NCBI GenBank assembly: GCA_038496445.1
Contig: JALMLS010000040.1
Location: forward strand, 1 to 35,761
Reading direction: 5' to 3'
From: Trichosphaerium sp. ATCC 40318
Lineage: Eukaryota; Discosea; Flabellinia; Trichosidae
Length of the DNA stretch: 35,761 bases
Below the pieces are notes generated by a model, which was given only the letters and a program-made list of their open reading frames with translations, did not search any database and was not told the origin of the DNA. Positions within the stretch are counted from its first letter, which is position 1, and each line of letters begins with the position of its first letter. Of the stretch, positions 30,379 through 35,761 are shown one piece after another. The translations under genes were made by a program, and so were the position numbers.

Positions 30379-32176
30379 ATGGCTGATAATAACGATAGGT
30401 AATCCAATAATCTTTTACAGTGGTTATTAACCATATGTAGAGTAGTTATAGGCCGTCTAGAAGGAAAAGAGGAGATAACTGAGCCAAATCTACAAGCTTT
30501 TGTACAGTATATCCAAAACGCTGATATTAAACTCAAATCCATCACTATCAATGGCGCTTCGCTTTCGATAACCTCAAAAACAAGCGCAGACCGTAAAAAA
30601 ATGCTTGACCTTGGAAGGGCGCCATTTGGTAAAGCTGTGATGGTATTCTACACGACAGAGGTAAAGAAAGAGGATTTGAACGATGGTATGTACAACTTTC
30701 CTTATTTAAACGCTAAACACTTTCATTTAGCTTTGAAGCGCGCTGCGCAGTTAATACACGACAGTGAAGTGATTCTGTTCGCCAGTGGTGCAGGTACGCT
30801 ACAAAAGCGGAAATATGTTCTTAAACAGCGTAGGCTTGGGTGTTGACAGTGGTTTACCTGACTTTAGAGGTATGTACCTATTTATTGAAGCGTTTATTCC
30901 TTGAACTACGAGAATATAACCAAAATGTTACTTTTTAGGCCCTACTGGCTTTTGGAAAGCGTATCCGCCAATGAAGCATCTTGGACTAGAATTTTCCCAA
31001 ATGGTACACGATGTTCACAAGATCAATACAGTCGTTCTAATGAGTATTAGTCCAATCCATCATGGTATGGTTTAGGTCTACAAAAGCGGCGGTTTGTTAA
31101 CTAGGTTTTAGGTTTAAAAAAGATCCAGCATTTGCATGGGGATTTTGGTCGCATAGGTAAGTGGTTTTGATTAGTTTAGGTTGCTTAAAGTTTGCGTAGA
31201 TATCATCTGTATGATAGTACAGAGCCACATAGTGGATTTGATATTATGAAGGTACATACCACACTCAATAAGGCAATGTGTTTCGAACGTTTTTTGACAA
31301 AAGTTTGTCTTTTATTTTCTCCGTGCACGTGACTAGAGAGCAAAAAGTTTTTAGCTTACAGCAGCAGATTTTTATTCTTCTCAAACTGATAGTTCGTACA
31401 TTGTTAACAGCTGAAATAGTCTTGGGTTGCACAGAAAAAAGATCATTTTTGTTTCACATCAAATGTTGATGGTCATTGGCAAAAGAAAGGATTTGCACCA
31501 GAGAAGGTACGTGATAAAGCATATAAGGGTCCATAACTAATTATTATTAACAGGTTTATGAATGCCATGGTTCTGTACATGCCATGCAATGCACTATAGC
31601 GTGCTGTGAAAAGTTTTGGCCAACAACTGATTTTAAGGTACTTTTTTAATACCTGTTGAGCACACCTTCTCATTACTCTTTAGATACCCAGTATAGATGC
31701 TAATTTTAGAGCCCAAGGTGAGCTCCCAAAATGCCCAGAATGCAATCAACTCGCAAGACCTTGTGTTATGATGTTTGGGTACGTTCTTTCTTTTTTCCTT
31801 TTTTTTTTGAATGTAAAACATTGGATCCATTTTGGAACTGTAGTTTTATCTGTACCAGTAGTTTTTCATTAATATATTTAGTGACGGCGGATACATAGAC
31901 GCAAGAGATAATATTCAGTACAAGAATTATATGGAGTTTATGTACAAAGTCCAAAAAAACAAACTCAAAACAGTTGTTGTCGAGATTGGTGCTGGAAACG
32001 CAGTACCAACTGTTAGGTATACCAGTGAGCAGGTATGCTCTCGAGCAGGGGCAACACTTATTAGAATCAATCCACGTGACCAAGAAGTACCATCAAGGGA
32101 GCATGTATCACTACCAATAGGAGGATTGAAGGCGCTACAAAGTATAGATGCACTTCTCAAAGAAATGAAAAAGTAG
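30379..32176 (+). CDS. Sirtuin (Sir2 family NAD-dependent deacylase)
   Basis: Thirteen small exons, all in phase: 30379-30398, 30441-30685, 30731-30793, 30834-30869, 30939-31003, 31051-31064, 31112-31156, 31200-31251, 31362-31391, 31435-31506, 31554-31637, 31684-31778, 31882-32176 (371 aa). The first 85 residues are an N-terminal extension without a clear domain. The catalytic core shows GAGLGVDSGLPDFRG (residues 108-122, NAD-binding loop), FTSNVDGHWQKKGF (residues 197 on) and the catalytic His219 in YECHGSVH. Four zinc Cys are in place: C227 and C231 or C232, then C259 and C262. GGY..., VEIGAGNAVPTVRY and INPRD follow as the C-terminal Rossmann part. Sirtuins remove acyl groups from lysines and use NAD. 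The subclass is not settled. The donor of the 30-nt exon 9 (GTTCGT) is weak. Confidence 0.9.
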
Positions 32177-32386
32177 CCGTTTCCCTCCCTACAGTGTAGA
32201 AAAATTTAAAATAAAATACCCAGTACATTCCCTCGTTCAAGATCAAATTACTTATAAGTCATTTGTTGCGAAGATTTGACAGGAAACATTTAAATTTCGA
32301 TATTGTTTTTTTTTGTCACAAAGTCTATTTTTATCAAACGGCAAAAAAAAACCTAAACGATAACGAGTACTTGATTTCGCCGTATA

Positions 32387-33709
32387 ATGCTTAGAAAACA
32401 TCGATCAACAGCCAGAGTTGTTTGTGCGCGTAAACGTATGATTGTTCACGTGCTAGTACGCAGTTTTCTCACGTGTGATAGGCTTAGGACATGCTATACG
32501 CATACAAGCGTGGGATGGTGTCGAAGTTTTATGGCAGTACAATGTAGGTAAGGAGATTGGATCAGGATCGACTTCAGACGTATTTGGAGGCACCAAGAAA
32601 ACAACAGGTACCTTGCGCTACTACGTTCACACCATTGTGGGTGACAAAAGGCGATTAGTTGTTTTAAAGAAGCTTACACGTGTCAAGGAGAGGCGGTTGC
32701 TATTAAAGTGATATTTCAAGGGTTTTATGAACAGAATAAACACCTGATAGCGCGAGAAATAGCTATACTCACAGGATGGACACATCGTAATATTATTAGG
32801 CTTGAAGTGGCGTGTATGGATAGAGGTACGATTTCGAAGATACGTTTGAAATCACAAGAGATTTTTTTTTTTGAGTTTTTATTATGATTTTGCACGTGCT
32901 TTTTGTTTAGCTTGTTTGCTATATAATTCTTTAGAATAAACTAACGTAAGTGATTAGGTCGCCCTGTGATGATTTTTGAGCGTGCAAGAGAAAGCTTGTT
33001 CAGTTATTTAGTGAGACAACCTGTTGATGTTTATGAAAAAACAGCGCAAAGAGTGATTAAACAACTTTGTATTGGTGTTGGAGAAATACATAAAAGTGGA
33101 TACGTACATGGAGATGTAAAGTTAGGTATGACAAGAGATCGTACACTCGTATAGGAACAACCTTGAGTGATTAACATTTATGTTTTTAGACAACGTGTTA
33201 GTTGGTTACGATGATAATGTCAAGCTAACAGATTTTGGGTTTGCGCATCCCATAACAGAAGGAGAGAAAGGTTTAGCCCGCTTAAACGGCACTCCACAAG
33301 TACCACGCGCACTTGTTATATAATTTTACTTATTTATCTATAGTATATGCCTCCAGAAGCTTTTACAGTAGGTTCACACAACGAAACTTTTGACATCTGG
33401 TGAGTTTTTTTCCTCGCTTTTTTCTTTGGACTTACCGTGTTTAGGTCTGTTGGTATAGCTACTTTCGTGATCTTGGTTGGCGAGTTTCCATTGGAAATGC
33501 AATCAGATGATATTTCAGAGGTTTGTGATAACTTGGTTGAAATATATCACAGAGGTCATGTTGACTCACTTGATTATTTCTCTGAAATGTTACAAGAACA
33601 TCACATGGATTTCTTAAGTGCAACATTATCTGTAAACCCTTCTTGTAGACCTAACGCAAGTATGTGTATGGAGCTTCCATGGCTTAAATCATGTTGTGAG
33701 GTGCATTGA
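32387..33709 (+). CDS. Protein kinase (Ser/Thr type, HGD catalytic loop)
   Basis: Seven exons in phase: 32387-32435, 32482-32607, 32691-32825, 32958-33125, 33190-33299, 33344-33399, 33445-33709 (302 aa), little more than a kinase domain. Visible elements are the glycine-rich loop GKEIGSGSTSDVF, the ATP-binding K64 in VAIK, the catalytic loop YVHGDVKLDN (D156; HGD in place of the usual HRD), DFG at 174-176, GTPQYMPPE as activation-segment end, and DIWSVGIATF in the F helix. The catalytic set is complete, so activity is likely. The HGD variant lacks the Arg that in many kinases contacts a phosphorylated activation loop. The second half of the gene was copied in inverted form to 26303-26490. It converges on monooxygenase copy 3. 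Confidence 0.9.
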
Positions 33710-33807
33710 TAAATGTAAATAAAGCGAAGAAAAAAAAACACGTGATGTAGTTTGAAACTGTTTGTTTTATTTACGCAGAATCACTCGTATTTCTCTGAAA
33801 TGTCTAT

Positions 33808-35740
33808 TTACAGGTGAAAATACAGTTGTGCGGAAAGTACAATAGCCACTAGTTTCGAGGCAAGTGTAGTAGCAGAAGATACTGAATCTGAAGGGGCATT
33901 TGTAGCATCAGGTGCATTCGATGGAACGTCTGTTGAACTTGGAGTGTTGCTTGGTTCAATGACTGTGTCGGTAAGGTCAAGTGAGGTATCAGGGCATGTT
34001 CCTGGTTCTTGTACAAACGTGATGGCTCGAGTTTCAGGTCCATCTATTGTAAAGTGTTATCAATAAGGAAGTTCAACAACAGTACAACTTACCAACATTG
34101 GCCAAAGGAGGACTCACAGATGCAACAATATCCTGTAATCCGCCACAAAACAAGTTCTCACTGTCAGCTAATCCACAATACCTTTTGAGAAGTAATGAGC
34201 ATAGAGTATAAAAAAAGAAAACTAAAACGATACAAACCTCATTCTTGGCATCGCTGGATAGTAAATCAAATACGCTTGACACATTTCTTCGCTTGATTCA
34301 GTACCAAAGACGATATCAATACTTGAACTTGCTGCGTCGAAATTACAATGTAGATTTATGCGATCACCTCTGGATACTGTGTAGTTGACAGGTGTGAACT
34401 GTTGGAATGCTAAATAGAAATGGAAGTGAGACAAAGTGCGGAGCAGTTGAGGTTCAAGCTATTTGTTCAAACAGACATATTGTTAGAGCTCGTACCAAAG
34501 TCCCAGAAGTCAATGTGATTTGACGTTGCAACAATGTTGCCATCACGTGTAATGTTTGTGTAAATACTTGAACCTGAGAACAAACAATATTTAGGTATCT
34601 TTTGTATCACATGTGTGGTGAGACGTACCATACTCGTGCATGTGTAAAAAACTGCCAATAACTGTAATCTCATCTTCAACCCATTGGTCACTTGTTGTAC
34701 AAGCGGAAGAGCAACTTGTTTCAACATGGTGCTATTATAAAGGGTAAGGCTGCTTATCAAACATATTGTGCTTACATCAGCAGCGCCAGCAGGGATAGAT
34801 GGTAGTTCTAACAATGGATCGCCAATACTGATGATACCAGCTTCGATTGGTCTTAGATTCGTAGTTGTAAACGCTGCAACACCGGAGCTAAATGGATATG
34901 TAAGCGTAAACAAGTTACTGTCTAAATAAAGAAAATGACGTACTTATCACGAACGCCAGCATCAAGACTTGGATTATCATAATGAATCTCAACTACCAAA
35001 TCAGTAGCATCTACTGGTCCACCCATAGGGACACCTTACCATGTAAGTAAACAAGAATAGAATGGCTGTGGCTGAAAAAACATACCAACATCATGGGGGA
35101 ATTTGTATCCAAGACCTCCTTTTGCCCAAGCCCACACAAGTCTACATCCAACCTCACCCTTAGAAGTACTTTAAATAAGAAGTATTACTAAGTTGTTTAT
35201 AACGTACTTGAGGTGAGTCACTCTGCACCAGAACCTCTCCATGTTTCCATCAAAGCACGACCTTCAGGTGTTTCATGCAATCCTGAACAATCATGGAATA
35301 ACATGTGATGAACGTATTTTTCATTGTCAATCACTGGCTCGAACTATTGGTATGTTTAGTTCCAATGAAATACGCCGAAAAGGTTTTACCATCACTGCGT
35401 GCACTTTTGTAAGATTCGATAGTTGGGTGTAATGGCACGAATACGTTGTAACTTTTGCTGGTAGTTCGAAGTCTATAAAACAAGACCAAGCGTTGATTCA
35501 TTTGTAGTAGATTGTACCGCTCATTACAAAAGACTCTTTTACAGTTCCAGAAGGTGGTGTAAGCGGGGAATCGCCATAAAACACAGCGGCACTTGCAACT
35601 ATTTGAGGTAAGCACTAACTTCAAAGATCACACTCTGCATCAACAACTTTTGTACCTCTGTTTTGTCCATGGTAAGAGAATGTATTGCTCGCTCCCCAAG
35701 CTCCAACAATTCTATTTACTCCACTTGTAATGACGCGATC
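33808..35740 (-). pseudogene. DOMON/copper monooxygenase, copy 3 (5' part outside window), frameshift in exon 8
   Basis: Exons 5-16 of the 16-exon plan are present: 35740-35656, 35598-35518, 35472-35390, 35343-35208, 35158-35086, 35034-34944, 34887-34776, 34731-34629, 34573-34496, 34409-34238, 34181-34093, 34043-33808. Exons 1-4 lie beyond the right edge. The copper ligands are conserved (VHHML, EIHYDN, FLHMHEY, SSEEMCQAY), and so is the Ser/Thr stalk with a hydrophobic end. Exon 8 is 136 nt instead of the 138 nt of the other copies. GAGTGACTCACC replaces the expected GAxTGTGAxTCACC, consistent with loss of one TG unit, and gives an immediate TGA. If this is not a sequencing error, the protein is cut before most copper sites. 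The other exons keep reading frame and splice sites, so any loss is recent. Confidence 0.8.
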
Positions 35741-35761
35741 CTGAATGAACTGTAAATAAAT

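Overview
The window is nuclear DNA of a eukaryote, AT-rich and dense in genes. Most genes are cut by many very short introns (about 40-60 nt) with GT..AG ends, donors often GTACG or GTAAG, and CTAAC-like branch sites. I could join exons across dozens of introns with matching phase, which is the main support for the gene models. I cannot name the species. A free-living or parasitic protist or an early-branching fungus-like organism fits; no rRNA, tRNA, CRISPR or prokaryotic operon was seen.

Layout. 1-1160 (+) is a decayed inverted copy of the block at about 7790-9880. An intronless F-box gene with a JAB/JAMM-like metal motif (1541-2242, -) and an F-box-like MORN_2-repeat gene (2916-3551, +) diverge from a shared spacer with two GTCACGTGAC palindromes. 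Then come three minus-strand genes: a 16-exon copper monooxygenase (3862-6383), an EGF plus seven-helix membrane protein (6851-9307) and a nuclear protein with a duplicated exon (9793-11427). A gene-poor stretch with tandem repeats follows (11428-13692). 13693-15937 (+) encodes a nuclear acidic protein with SUMO-interaction-like motifs. 16446-18886 (+) is a second monooxygenase, broken, converging on a second MORN_2 gene (19152-19997, -), so the MORN_2/monooxygenase pair exists twice in opposite orientation. 20102-25577 holds a tail-anchored small protein and three more F-box genes, fused to cysteine-rich (20400-22141), leucine-rich-repeat (22988-24590) and PH (24734-25577, -) modules. 26303-26490 is an inverted fragment of the kinase gene at 32387-33709. 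Then come a MoaD/MOCS2A-like gene without the terminal GlyGly (26689-26989, -), a protein ending in DnaJ-like zinc motifs (27870-29810), a 13-exon sirtuin (30379-32176), the kinase, and a third monooxygenase (33808-35740, -) that runs off the window and carries a frameshift.

Two themes stand out. First, local inverted duplication followed by decay: of three monooxygenase copies only the first reads intact, and the seven-helix gene and the kinase each have dead partial copies. Second, six F-box-like genes with different C-terminal modules lie in 24 kb. Several are intronless or nearly so, and their domain types (F-box plus MORN_2, F-box plus LRR) are common in large DNA viruses of protists, while their neighbours are split into 7-16 exons. 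The motif CACGTG occurs about 40 times, roughly ten times the chance expectation, mostly in introns and spacers.
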